Shown here in pieces: positions 18,010-26,688 of a stretch of 64,000 nt of DNA. Each line of letters opens with the position of its first letter. Positions within the stretch are counted from its first letter, which is position 1. A model generated the notes under the pieces. That model was not told the DNA's origin, did no database searches, and was given only the letters and a program-made list of their open reading frames with translations. Source of the DNA: CAMPJU01 sp036675265 (lineage in GTDB: Bacteria > Pseudomonadota > Gammaproteobacteria > Xanthomonadales > Xanthomonadaceae); the NCBI GenBank assembly GCA_036675265.1, contig JAKFFJ010000057.1:1-64000 (forward strand). The letters are read 5' to 3'. The position numbers and the translations under genes are program-made.

Positions 18010-20208
18010 ATGCCCCGGAAGTCCGCGCGCACCGCCGAAAAGACCGCCCCGCACGCGCCCGTCGCCGGCGCCGCGGACGGCCAGGCGTTGCCCGAGTACG
18101 TCCATGCCCTCGAGGCCGCCACCGACTACCTCCCGGATGACCAGCGCGCCCTGCTGCGCCGCGCCTGGACCGTCGGCGCCGCCGCGCATGCCGGGCAGAG
18201 CCGCAAGTCCGGCGAACCCTACATCACCCATCCGGTCGCGGTTGCCGGCGTGCTGGCCGAGATGCGGCTGGACGTCGAGACCCTGATCGCGGCGATCCTC
18301 CACGACACCATCGAGGACACGCCGCTCACCCAGGCGGCCATCGCCGCCGAGTTCGGCGAGACCGTGGCCGAGTTGGTCGACGGCGTCACCAAGCTGGACA
18401 AGCTGCACTTCCGCGACCGCCAGGAAGCGGCGGCCGAGAGTTTCCGGAAGATGCTGCTGGCGATGGCGCGCGACCTGCGCGTGATCCTGATCAAGCTCGC
18501 CGACCGCCTGCACAACATGCGCACGCTCGGGGCGCAGGCGCCCGGGACGCGCCGGCGCATCGCCCGCGAGACCCTGGAGATCTACGCGCCGATCGCCCAG
18601 CGCCTGGGCATGAACCTGATCAAGTCCGAGTTGCAGGACCTCGGGTTCCGCGCGCTGCATCCGTGGCGCCACGCCGTGCTCGAAAAGCGCATCCGGACGC
18701 AGCCGCTCGTGCGACGGGAAGCGCTCGCGCGCATCGAGGCCCAACTGGCGCAGCGCCTGACCAAGGAAGGCCTGCGCCACCGACTGATCGGCCGGATCAA
18801 GTCGCCCTGGAGCATCTATTCGAAGATGCGCGGGGAGGGCAAGAGCTTCGACCAGGTGATGGACGTGTTCGGGTTCCGGGTGGTCGTGGGCACCGTCGCC
18901 GAGTGCTACCACGCGCTGGGCATCGTGCATTCGGTGTTCAAGCCGCTCGACGGCCGCTTCCGCGATTTCATCGCGATCCCGAAGGCCAACGGCTACCAGT
19001 CGCTGCATACCGTGCTGTTCGGGCCGTACGGATCGCCGATCGAGGTGCAGCTGCGCACGGAAGGCATGGACCTGATCGCCGAACGCGGCATCGCGGCGCA
19101 CTGGTCGTACAAGCACGGCGGCGAGGCACCCAACAGCGCACAGGCGCGCGCGCATGCCTGGATCGCCAACCTGGTCGAGAGCCAGCGCGCGACCGGGTCG
19201 TCCCTGGAGTTCCTGGAGAACGTCAAGGTCGACCTGTTCCCGGACGAGGTCTACCTGTTCACGCCACAGGGCGACATCCTGGCACTGCCGCGCAACGCGA
19301 CCGCCATCGATTTCGCGTACGCCGTGCACACGGACGTCGGCAACCATGCCGTCGCCGCGCGCGTGGACAAGAAGCTGGTGCCGCTGCGCACCAAGCTGGC
19401 CAGCGGCCAGCGCGTCGAGATCATCACCGCGAAGTCCTCCGCGCCGAAGCCGCAGTGGCTTGAAGTGGTGGTGAGCGGCAAGGCGCGGACCGCGATCCGC
19501 CACCAGCTCAAGAACCTGGAGCACGAGGACGCGGTGCAGGTCGGACACCGGATGCTGGACCGCGCACTCGAGTTGCGCGACACGTCGCTGGACCGCCTGC
19601 CGGCCGGTCGCCTGGATGCCTACCTGGCCGAGCACCGGTTCCCCAGGCTGGAAGCCCTGCTCGCCGACATCGCGCTCGGCAACCGGATGCCCGCGCAGGT
19701 CGCGCAGGCACTCGCCCGCCAGGCCTCGGCGGCGGGCGCGCTGGCCGAGGACACCGTGCCGCTGCCGGGCGACAAGCTGCTGATCACCGGCAGCGAGCGT
19801 GGCGTCGTCAGCTTCGCCAATTGCTGCCTGCCGATCCCCGGGGACGAGGTGATGGGCTACCACACCGCCGGCAAGGGCATCGTGGTGCACCGCCTGGACT
19901 GCCCGAACGTGGCCGACTACCGCAAGTCGCCGGAACGCTGGCTGGCCATCGGGTGGGACCGGCAGGTGTCCGGCGACTTCCACGCCGCCCTGCGCATCGA
20001 GGTCGACAACCGCCCGGGCGTGCTGGCGCAGGTCGCCGCCTCGGTGGCGCAGGCCGAATCCAACATCGACGGCGTGGAATACCTCGAGCGCGACGCCAAC
20101 GTCGCGGTGATGCGCTTCTCCATCGAGGTCAGCGACCGCAAGCACCTGGCCGAGGTGATCCGCCGCGTGCGCCGGCTCGGCACCGTGCACGGCGTGCAGC
20201 GGCTCTGA
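18010..20208 (+). CDS. spoT: Bifunctional (p)ppGpp synthetase/hydrolase SpoT
   Basis: This 732-aa stringent-response enzyme has, in order: HD hydrolase domain (about 45-200; AILHDTIEDT intact, so hydrolysis should be active), synthetase domain (about 250-370; GRIKSPWSIYSKM, and GRFRDFIAIPKANGYQSLHT with the basic RxRD-type motif seen in bifunctional enzymes), TGS (about 410-470), helical/zinc-finger region, and C-terminal ACT (about 655-732). Both active sites appear intact. The position after rpoZ and before ridA-recG is conserved. Confidence 0.96.
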   Translation: MPRKSARTAEKTAPHAPVAGAADGQALPEYVHALEAATDYLPDDQRALLRRAWTVGAAAHAGQSRKSGEPYITHPVAVAGVLAEMRLDVETLIAAILHDTIEDTPLTQAAIAAEFGETVAELVDGVTKLDKLHFRDRQEAAAESFRKMLLAMARDLRVILIKLADRLHNMRTLGAQAPGTRRRIARETLEIYAPIAQRLGMNLIKSELQDLGFRALHPWRHAVLEKRIRTQPLVRREALARIEAQLAQRLTKEGLRHRLIGRIKSPWSIYSKMRGEGKSFDQVMDVFGFRVVVGTVAECYHALGIVHSVFKPLDGRFRDFIAIPKANGYQSLHTVLFGPYGSPIEVQLRTEGMDLIAERGIAAHWSYKHGGEAPNSAQARAHAWIANLVESQRATGSSLEFLENVKVDLFPDEVYLFTPQGDILALPRNATAIDFAYAVHTDVGNHAVAARVDKKLVPLRTKLASGQRVEIITAKSSAPKPQWLEVVVSGKARTAIRHQLKNLEHEDAVQVGHRMLDRALELRDTSLDRLPAGRLDAYLAEHRFPRLEALLADIALGNRMPAQVAQALARQASAAGALAEDTVPLPGDKLLITGSERGVVSFANCCLPIPGDEVMGYHTAGKGIVVHRLDCPNVADYRKSPERWLAIGWDRQVSGDFHAALRIEVDNRPGVLAQVAASVAQAESNIDGVEYLERDANVAVMRFSIEVSDRKHLAEVIRRVRRLGTVHGVQRL

Positions 20209-20249
20209 CCCTGGGCTATCGTTCCACCGGTCACGCCAGGAGCGCCGCC

Positions 20250-20633
20250 ATGCCCCGCATCGCCATCCACACCGAGGACGCCCCCGCGGCGATCGGCCCG
20301 TATTCGCAGGCCGTGCGCAGTGGACGCACCGTCTACCTGTCGGGACAGATCCCGCTGGATCCCGCGACCGGCGAACTGGTCGCCGGCGCGTTCGAGGCGC
20401 AGGTGCGCCGTGCGTTCGACAACCTCGCGGCCGTCTGCGAGGCGGCGGGGGGTTCGCTGGCGCACGTGCAGCGGCTCGGGCTGTACCTGGTGGACCTCGG
20501 CCAGTTCGGCGCCGTCAACGCGGTGATGGCCGAATACTTCGAGGCGCCATATCCCGCGCGTTCGACCATCGGCGTGTCGGCGTTGCCCAAGGGCGCGGCG
20601 TTCGAGGTGGACGCGGTCCTCGCCATCGATTGA
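20250..20633 (+). CDS. ridA: RidA family enamine/imine deaminase
   Basis: The 127-aa protein has the RidA signature set: IGPYSQAV near the N-terminus, GQIPLDPATGELV, and the catalytic Arg in PYPARSTIGVSALP. RidA hydrolyses reactive 2-aminoacrylate-type enamines released by PLP enzymes. A GGAG lies 7 bases before the ATG. The stop TGA shares a base with the recG ATG (TGATG), so the two are coupled. Confidence 0.95.
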   Translation: MPRIAIHTEDAPAAIGPYSQAVRSGRTVYLSGQIPLDPATGELVAGAFEAQVRRAFDNLAAVCEAAGGSLAHVQRLGLYLVDLGQFGAVNAVMAEYFEAPYPARSTIGVSALPKGAAFEVDAVLAID

Positions 20634-22768
20634 TGCCCCGCGCCAACCGACCCGCTCCCGCGCTGGCGCCGGTCGGCGAGACCTCCATCGGCGTGCTGCC
20701 GGGCGTCGGCCCGAAGGTGCGCGAGAAGCTCGCCGCGCGTGGCCTGTCCACGCTGCAGGACCTGTGGCTGCAGTTGCCACGGCAGTACGAGGACCGGACG
20801 CGCATCACGCCGATCCGCGCGCTGCAGCCCGGGGTCGCCGCGCAGGTCGAGGGCGTGGTCGAAGCGGTGGACAGGGGCTTCCGTTTCCGCCCGATGCTGC
20901 GGGTCGCGATCGGCGACGCGTCTGGCGGAACGCTGGTGCTGCGCTTCTTCCACTTCCGCGCGGCACAGGTGGCGCAGTTCGCGACGGGCACGCGGCTGCG
21001 CTGCTATGGCACGCCGCGCCCCGGCCAGCGCGGGCTGGAAATCGTGCATCCCAGCTACCGCGTGATGGATGCCGACGAGGACCTGGGCGAGGTGCTCGAT
21101 CCCGTGTATCCGGCGGTCGAAGGCATCGGTCCGGCCACGTTGCGGCGGCTGATCGGGCTGGCGCTCGACCGCCTGCCCGACGAGTCCGCGCTCGAACTGG
21201 TTCCCGGCGAGTTGCTGGCGCCACTCGGGCTGCCGACATTGCGCGAGGCCTTGCTGGCGGTCCACCGCCCGCCGCGCGACGTCGACGTGGGGGCACTGCT
21301 CGCCGGCACGCATCCGGCGCAACGCAGGCTCGCGCTCGAGGAACTGCTCGCGCACCACCTGGGCCTGCGTCGCCAGCGCATCGCCCTGCAGCGCCACCGC
21401 GCCGCGTCGCTGGACGGACCGGGCACGCTGGCCGCCCGCTTGCGCGATGCGTTGCCGTTCGCGCTGACCGGCGCGCAGCAACGCGTGTTTTCGCAGGTGC
21501 GCGCCGACCTGGCGATGCCGCGGCCGATGTTGCGGCTGGTGCAGGGTGATGTCGGCAGCGGCAAGACGGTCGTCGCCGCGCTCGCTGCGATGCTCGCGGT
21601 GGAGCAGGGGCACCAGGCGGCGCTGATGGCCCCCACCGAACTGCTGGCGACGCAGCACCTGGCAAACCTGCGCGATTGGCTGGCACCCCTGGGCATCGAC
21701 GTCACCTGGCTGGCCGGCAAGGTGACGGGCCGCGCGCGCACCGAGGCGTTGAAGCGCGTCGCCGACGGCAGCGCGCAGGTGGTCGTGGGCACGCACGCCC
21801 TGATGCAGGAAGGTGTCGTGTTTTCGGACCTTGCCCTGGCGATCGTCGATGAACAGCACCGCTTCGGCGTGCACCAGCGGCTCGCCCTCCGCGACAAGGG
21901 CCAGGCGGGGGGCATCGTGCCGCACCAGCTGGTCATGACCGCCACCCCGATCCCCCGCACGCTGGCGATGACCGCCTACGCGGACCTGGACGTCTCGGTG
22001 ATCGACGAGCTTCCTCCCGGTCGCACGCCGGTGCAGACGGCGGCCCTTGGCGCGGGGCGTCGCCCGGAGCTGATCGAGCGTATCCGGACGGCGTGCGCGG
22101 AAGGCCGGCAGGCCTACTGGGTCTGCACGCTGATCGACGAGCCCGCCGACGCCGCGAAACCGGGATCGCGCGCGGCGCCGATCGAGGCGCAGGCCGCGCA
22201 ACGCACGTGGGAAACCCTGTCCGAAGCGCTCCCGGAACTGCGCGTCGGCCTGGTGCACGGGCGCATGAAGGGCCGTGAGAAGGACGCGACGATGCGCGCG
22301 TTCAAGGACGGCGGGCTCGACGTGCTGGTCGCCACTACCGTGATCGAGGTCGGCGTCGATGTCGCGAACGCGTCGCTGATGGTCATCGAGAACGCCGAGC
22401 GCCTGGGGCTGTCGCAATTGCACCAGCTGCGCGGACGCGTCGGGCGGGGCAGCGAGGCGTCGAGCTGCGTGCTGCTGTACCAGCCGCCGCTGTCCGCGCT
22501 CGCCCGGCAGCGGCTGGAAATCCTGCGCCAGACACACGACGGATTCGTGATCGCCGAGAAGGACCTGGCCCTGCGCGGCCCGGGCGAATTGCTGGGCACG
22601 CGCCAGACCGGCCTGGCCGCGTTCCGGCTCGCCGACCTGGCGCGCGACGCCGACCTGTTGCCACGGGTTCACGCGCTCGCGGACGCCCTGCTGGCAGGTG
22701 CACCCGGCATCACGGATGCCTTGATCGATCGCTGGGTCGGAGGCGCCGCACGTTACGCATCGGCGTGA
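20633..22768 (+). CDS. recG: ATP-dependent DNA helicase RecG
   Basis: This 711-aa helicase remodels stalled replication forks and Holliday junctions. It has an N-terminal wedge/OB domain (GVLPGVGPKVREKL; about 1-260), helicase motif I GDVGSGKT, motif Ia APTELLATQHL, the DEQH box (VDEQHRFGVHQR), MTATPIPRT, and the C-terminal QLRGRVGRG motif VI. The length is close to E. coli RecG (693 aa). The ATG at 20633 follows an in-frame TTG and overlaps the ridA stop. Confidence 0.97.
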   Translation: MPRANRPAPALAPVGETSIGVLPGVGPKVREKLAARGLSTLQDLWLQLPRQYEDRTRITPIRALQPGVAAQVEGVVEAVDRGFRFRPMLRVAIGDASGGTLVLRFFHFRAAQVAQFATGTRLRCYGTPRPGQRGLEIVHPSYRVMDADEDLGEVLDPVYPAVEGIGPATLRRLIGLALDRLPDESALELVPGELLAPLGLPTLREALLAVHRPPRDVDVGALLAGTHPAQRRLALEELLAHHLGLRRQRIALQRHRAASLDGPGTLAARLRDALPFALTGAQQRVFSQVRADLAMPRPMLRLVQGDVGSGKTVVAALAAMLAVEQGHQAALMAPTELLATQHLANLRDWLAPLGIDVTWLAGKVTGRARTEALKRVADGSAQVVVGTHALMQEGVVFSDLALAIVDEQHRFGVHQRLALRDKGQAGGIVPHQLVMTATPIPRTLAMTAYADLDVSVIDELPPGRTPVQTAALGAGRRPELIERIRTACAEGRQAYWVCTLIDEPADAAKPGSRAAPIEAQAAQRTWETLSEALPELRVGLVHGRMKGREKDATMRAFKDGGLDVLVATTVIEVGVDVANASLMVIENAERLGLSQLHQLRGRVGRGSEASSCVLLYQPPLSALARQRLEILRQTHDGFVIAEKDLALRGPGELLGTRQTGLAAFRLADLARDADLLPRVHALADALLAGAPGITDALIDRWVGGAARYASA

Positions 22769-22856
22769 CGCCGCCAAGCCTGCGACGTGTGAAAACCGCG
22801 TGTTTTCCGGCGGCGCGAAGTCAGTGCCGGCTCAGGCGGTCGCACCGATGCTCCGC

Positions 22857-22879
22857 GAAATCCCTCGCACAGGGATTTC
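22857..22879 (+). promoter_or_regulatory. Perfect hairpin in the leader of the EF-hand gene
   Basis: GAAATCCCT (22857-22865) and AGGGATTTC (22871-22879) form a 9-bp perfect stem with a 5-base loop, ending ~11 bases before the GGAG ribosome-binding site and 22 bases before the ATG. No T run follows, so it is more likely an mRNA stability or translation element, or an operator, than a terminator. Confidence 0.55.
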
Positions 22880-22901
22880 CACCAGACACGGAGTGACCCC
22901 C

Positions 22902-23588
22902 ATGAACGCACGCAACCTCAACCTGCTTACCGTCGGACTGTGTGCCGCCCTCGCCGCGCCGCTGGCGTCGGCGCAACTCGTCGACCGCAACGTCGGCGCG
23001 CGCGCGAACGCCGCCGCGCAACTGCCCACCCGCGCCGCGGACCGTGCGGTCGACCGCACGATGGACCGCGCGGTGGACCGGACCCGCGACCGCGTCGAAC
23101 GCCTGCGCGATCGCGCCGAACGCCAGGACATCCGCGACACCGAAGTCGAGGCGACCACGAATGCCGCGGCGCATGCCGCCGTGACGCAACGCGAGGTGTG
23201 GGCGGAGCTCGACGTGGATGCCGACGGCCGCATCAGCCTCGCGGAGGCCGATGCCGACGAGATGCTGGGCGACATGTTCGAGGCCGTCGACACCGATGGC
23301 GACGGCTTCGTCAGCGATGCCGAATACCGCGCCCATGCCCACGCCGGCCACGTGGCCGACGCGAGCGCGCAGGGTGCCGCCCAGGCGGCCGCGCATTCGA
23401 CCGCCGCGATGCGTGGCGTCTGGTCCGAGCTCGACCGCGACGGCGACGGCCGCATCAGCGCGGTCGAGGCCGAAGTCGACGCGGGCTTCGACGCGTCGTT
23501 CGAGGCCATGGACGTCGATGGCGACGGCTTCGTCAGCGATGCGGAATTCCGCGCCAGGGCGAAGGCGGACCTCGATCCGTCGCGCTGA
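22902..23588 (+). CDS. Secreted EF-hand protein with Arg/Asp-rich helix
   Basis: The 228-aa protein has a signal peptide (1-25, cleavage after LASA), then an Asp-Arg repeat region (about 46-74; DRAVDRTMDRAVDRTRDR) likely to form a highly charged helix, then four canonical EF-hand loops: D104-E115, D130-E141, D178-E189 and D204-E215. The second pair is a duplication of the first (both end VDGDGFVSDAEF/Y). The protein is predicted to bind Ca2+ in the periplasm or outside. The function is unknown. GGAG 8 bases before the ATG supports the start. Confidence 0.85.
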   Translation: MNARNLNLLTVGLCAALAAPLASAQLVDRNVGARANAAAQLPTRAADRAVDRTMDRAVDRTRDRVERLRDRAERQDIRDTEVEATTNAAAHAAVTQREVWAELDVDADGRISLAEADADEMLGDMFEAVDTDGDGFVSDAEYRAHAHAGHVADASAQGAAQAAAHSTAAMRGVWSELDRDGDGRISAVEAEVDAGFDASFEAMDVDGDGFVSDAEFRARAKADLDPSR

Positions 23589-23610
23589 CCGGCAAGCGTC
23601 GATGCCGTCC

Positions 23611-23638
23611 GGGGCCGCGCATGCGCGGCCCCGCTTTT
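23611..23638 (+). terminator. Intrinsic terminator after the EF-hand gene
   Basis: A 10-bp GC-only stem (GGGGCCGCGC with GCGCGGCCCC, 23611-23620 and 23623-23632; realistically a 4-base loop) is followed by GCTTTTCT. It also lies at the end of the convergent permease gene. Confidence 0.75.
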
Positions 23639-24940
23639 CTATTCCGGCGCGCGCCGGAACCGGTACACCACGGCGCCGGCCAGCAAGGCCACCGCCGCCG
23701 CCGCCAGGTTGCGCGGGGTGGCGCTGGCCAGCAGGGCCACCGACAGCAGCAGGGCCGCCACCGGGATCGCAGGCCCGCCCGGCAACGACAGGCCCCGGCC
23801 CGTCCGGCGCAGCACGAGGACCGCGGCCGCGGTGGTGATGTAGGTGCACAGGCGCGCCACCACCGACAGCAGGGCCAGCTGCACGAACGAACCCGACCAG
23901 GCGAGCACGAGCGACACCAGCGCCAGCACCGCGATCGCCGCGCCCGGTGTCTGGTAGCGGGGATGCACCGCTGCCAGCGCGCGCGGACCGTAGCCGTCGG
24001 CTGCCATCGCATGCAGGTAGCGCGGGCCCAGCAGCAACGTGTTGTTGGCCGTGCCGATGATGGAGACCGCGGCGCCGATGGTCAGGATCCAGGCCAGCGA
24101 CGTGCCGCCGAAGCGCGCCGCTGCGTCGGCGAGCGGCGTTGCCGACGTCGCCAGCCCCGGCAGCGTCGCCAGCGCGACCCACTGCACCGAGACGTAGACC
24201 ACGGTCACGATCGCGATCATCGACACGAGGGCGAAGGGCACGTCGCGTTTCGGATTCCGGTATTCGCCCGCGGCGGCGGGCATGTTCTCGAAGCCCGCGT
24301 AGGCGAAGAGCAGCAGCAGGGCCGCGCGCCCGAGGTCGCCGGCGGGCAACGCGGCGAGCGACGGACCGGCGGGTAGCGCGCCCGCGGCCAGCGCACCGAG
24401 GCCGACGAACAGGACCAGTGGCAGCAGCTTCGCGACGGCCAGCACCGCGGCCGTCCGCGCGGCGCCGCGCACGCCCCGGACATTGAGCCAGGCCAGCGCG
24501 CCGATCGCCGTCGTGGCGATCGCCACGCGCACGGCGCCGCCGCCGGCCGCCGGCCAGAAATGACTCACGGCCGCGGCCAGGCCGTTGGCCAGTGCCGCCG
24601 CGGTCGCCACGCGCGTGAGCAGCAGCATCCAGCCCACCTCGAAGCCGACGAACGGGCCGAATGCCTCGCGTGCATACAGGTAGCCGCCCCCGGGCTGGTC
24701 GAAGTGGCTCGCGGCCTGTGCGTAGCACAGGACCAGCAGCGTGGCGGCGGCGCCGGCGACCAGCACGGCCCAGACGCTGGCGGGGCCGAGCAGCGCCGCG
24801 GCCGCGGCCGGCAACAGGTAGATGCCGCTGCCGACGACGTCGTTGATCGACAGGCCGACCAGCTGCCAGCGACCGACCTCGCGCGCCAGGGCCCGGGGCG
24901 GCGCAGGCGGGGCGCCGACCGGCTTCGATGGTCCTTGCAT
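23639..24940 (-). CDS. APC family amino acid permease
   Basis: A 433-aa integral membrane protein with about 12 hydrophobic helices. The first contains the APC substrate-binding loop (INDVVGSGIYLLPA) and helix 6 the AYAGFENMPAAAGE segment typical of amino-acid/polyamine antiporters. It likely moves an amino acid or amine across the inner membrane. The substrate cannot be read from the sequence. GGAAGG lies upstream of the ATG. It is convergent with the EF-hand gene and divergent from the HAD gene. Confidence 0.87.
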   Translation of the reverse strand: MQGPSKPVGAPPAPPRALAREVGRWQLVGLSINDVVGSGIYLLPAAAAALLGPASVWAVLVAGAAATLLVLCYAQAASHFDQPGGGYLYAREAFGPFVGFEVGWMLLLTRVATAAALANGLAAAVSHFWPAAGGGAVRVAIATTAIGALAWLNVRGVRGAARTAAVLAVAKLLPLVLFVGLGALAAGALPAGPSLAALPAGDLGRAALLLLFAYAGFENMPAAAGEYRNPKRDVPFALVSMIAIVTVVYVSVQWVALATLPGLATSATPLADAAARFGGTSLAWILTIGAAVSIIGTANNTLLLGPRYLHAMAADGYGPRALAAVHPRYQTPGAAIAVLALVSLVLAWSGSFVQLALLSVVARLCTYITTAAAVLVLRRTGRGLSLPGGPAIPVAALLLSVALLASATPRNLAAAAVALLAGAVVYRFRRAPE

Positions 24941-25002
24941 CGCGGTCCTTCCCCCGGACGTGGCCGCAGTGGCCGCAACCTAGCACGTGTTCCAATGGGC
25001 CC

Positions 25003-25722
25003 ATGGGCACGGGCATCGCACTGGTGGGGTTCGACGGCGACGACACGCTGTGGCGCAGCCAGGATTTCTACGACGAAGCGCAAGCCACCTTCGAGTCGAT
25101 CCTCGGCGGCTACATCGACCTGGGCGACGCACGGGTGACCGAACGGTTGTATGCGGTCGAGAAGGGCAACATCGCCCTGTTCGGCTACGGCGTGAAGGGC
25201 ATGGTGCTGTCGATGATCGAGGCCGCGGTGGAGCTCACCGGCGAGCGGATCGCCGCCGCGGACCTGCACCGGATCGTGCAACTGGGCAAGGCGCTGCTGC
25301 GCCACCCGGTCGAGCTGCTGCCCGGCATCCGCGATGCCGTCGAGGCCATCGCCGCCAGGCACGAGGTCGTGCTGGTGACCAAGGGCGACCTGTTCCACCA
25401 GGAAGCGAAGGTGCGCGAGTCGGGGCTGGCCGACCTGTTCCGGCGCATCGAGATCGTGAGCGAGAAGGACCCGGCCACCTACCTGCGGCTGCTGCAGGAA
25501 TTCGACCTGCCGCCGTCGCGGTTCGCGATGATCGGCAATTCGCTGCGCTCGGACATCGCGCCGGTCCTGGCGATCGGCGGCTGGGGCGTGCACATGCCCT
25601 ACCACGCCACCTGGGTGCACGAGACCGAAGCCGAAATCGCGCCGGATGCGGCGCGTCTGCGGACCGTGGCCAATGCGGGGGAATTGCCCGGCGCCCTGGA
25701 AGGAATCGTCGCGGCCGGCTAG
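25003..25722 (+). CDS. HAD superfamily phosphatase
   Basis: The 239-aa cytosolic protein has HAD motif I (GFDGDDTLW; both Asp present), motif II Thr in VVLVTKGD, motif III Lys in VSEKDPATY, and motif IV in MIGNSLRSDI. The DGDDTLW form with the alpha-helical cap resembles YjjG-like nucleotidases and phosphoglycolate phosphatase-like enzymes. The substrate is unknown. There is no obvious Shine-Dalgarno. A weak -10-like TCCAAT lies 6 bases before the ATG. Confidence 0.85.
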   Translation: MGTGIALVGFDGDDTLWRSQDFYDEAQATFESILGGYIDLGDARVTERLYAVEKGNIALFGYGVKGMVLSMIEAAVELTGERIAAADLHRIVQLGKALLRHPVELLPGIRDAVEAIAARHEVVLVTKGDLFHQEAKVRESGLADLFRRIEIVSEKDPATYLRLLQEFDLPPSRFAMIGNSLRSDIAPVLAIGGWGVHMPYHATWVHETEAEIAPDAARLRTVANAGELPGALEGIVAAG

Positions 25723-25740
25723 CGGGAGCGACCGGCGGGC

Positions 25741-25956
25741 TCAGCCGCGGTGTTCGACGTCCTGCACGGCCGGCGCGACCTGCAGGCTGCGCTCCATCTC
25801 CGAACCCAGCTCGTTCGCGAACCAGCTCACGCCCAGGACGTACAGCCCCAGGAACGTCGCGGCGACGGCCCCGAGGATCGCGCGGCGGCGATGCTTCGGC
25901 TGGTGCGACCGGTCGAGCCGGGCGGGGTTGCGGACGTGGGCGGTAGTGGCGTTCAT
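25741..25956 (-). CDS. Small single-pass membrane protein
   Basis: 71 aa: a basic, His-rich N-terminus (about 1-25), one TM helix (AILGAVAATFLGLYVLGVSW, ~26-45) and an acidic periplasmic tail. By the positive-inside rule the N-terminus should be cytoplasmic. No known domain was recognised. It ends 18 bases from the HAD gene, convergent with it. It is kept as a gene because of the clear TM helix and ATG, but it could be spurious. Confidence 0.6.
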   Translation of the reverse strand: MNATTAHVRNPARLDRSHQPKHRRRAILGAVAATFLGLYVLGVSWFANELGSEMERSLQVAPAVQDVEHRG

Positions 25957-26079
25957 GGACGGCTTCTTGGTGGGTCGGGATGGCCGGGGTTGGCGTCGGA
26001 AACGACGTTACGCAAGGCGCCGTCACGGGCGCGTCTAAATCCCGTGGGTGACGCGCCTGCCATCGGCCGTGGTTCCCTC

Positions 26080-26100
26080 GCGTTCAGCGTTCAGCGTTCG
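26080..26100. repeat. Heptamer tandem repeat CGTTCAG
   Basis: About three copies of CGTTCAG lie in the 210-bp gap between the small membrane protein and the next gene. The same gap holds an imperfect inverted repeat (GGCGCCGTCACGGG at 26016-26029 facing CCCGTGGGTGACGCGCC at 26041-26057). This may be an operator region for either divergent gene. No clear promoter was identified. Confidence 0.4.
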
Positions 26101-26166
26101 CGGTCCTGCGGGCGGGACGGCATCCGGTTTACCCTTCGCTCTCCAGGACGCACGGGGGCGGCGGCA

Positions 26167-26664
26167 ATGTCGGCGACACGACGTTTCGCGGGGATGCTCG
26201 CGCTGGCCGTGGCGTTGTCCGCGGCGGCGGCCGGGCTGCGTGCGCAGGACTTCGCCTTCGGATGGGACCCGCGCACGGGCGATCCGACGATGGATGCGCG
26301 GCTGGCCGACATCAACCAGTACGGCGACCGCTACCGCGCGGCCTTCGTCGACGAGCTGGTCCGCTACCACGCGGCCCCGCGGACGCTGGTCGACGCGCTG
26401 CTCGCCGACGAACGCTGGGCGCCGGGCGACATCTACTACGCCTGCGCGCTGGCCCGCGCCGTCGGGCGTCCGTGCCGCCACGTGCTCGACCTGTGGCGCG
26501 CGGCCAACTCCACGGGTTGGGGCGCGGTGGCCACCCGGCTCGGGGTGGAAGCCGATTCGCCCGAATTCCACCGGATCGCCGAGGGCATCGCGGCCAGCTA
26601 CACCCGGTGGGGCAGGCCATTGCCGGGACCTGTCGCGCCGCCGGAAACGGAAGCCGCGCAGTGA
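26167..26664 (+). CDS. Secreted protein of unknown function
   Basis: 165 aa with a clear signal peptide (MSATRRFAGMLALAVALSAA, cleavage near LRAQ) and a mature part rich in Trp, Tyr and Arg (DPTMDARLADINQYGDRY; DIYYACALARAVGRPC with two Cys that could form a disulfide). No family was recognised. It is predicted to be periplasmic. It is followed after 24 bases by a GNAT gene on the same strand, so the two may be co-transcribed. Confidence 0.75.
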   Translation: MSATRRFAGMLALAVALSAAAAGLRAQDFAFGWDPRTGDPTMDARLADINQYGDRYRAAFVDELVRYHAAPRTLVDALLADERWAPGDIYYACALARAVGRPCRHVLDLWRAANSTGWGAVATRLGVEADSPEFHRIAEGIAASYTRWGRPLPGPVAPPETEAAQ

Positions 26665-26688
26665 TCGTGCACTTGCCCGACCAGACGC

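Noticed and set aside
18880..18970. Possible inactivated synthetase domain in SpoT
   Set aside because: GRIKSPWSIYSKM, the GRFRDFIAIPKANGYQSLHT segment and the HD motif are all intact, so both activities are expected.
17362..20190. Long minus-strand frame of 942 codons opposite spoT
   Set aside because: Same reason: repetitive His/Asp/Arg/Gln composition and no recognisable motif, while spoT on the plus strand is complete.
22900..23600. Repeated GACCGCGC-type motifs in the EF-hand gene considered as a CRISPR-like array
   Set aside because: The units are codons of an Asp-Arg protein repeat, in frame, with no constant repeats and unique spacers.
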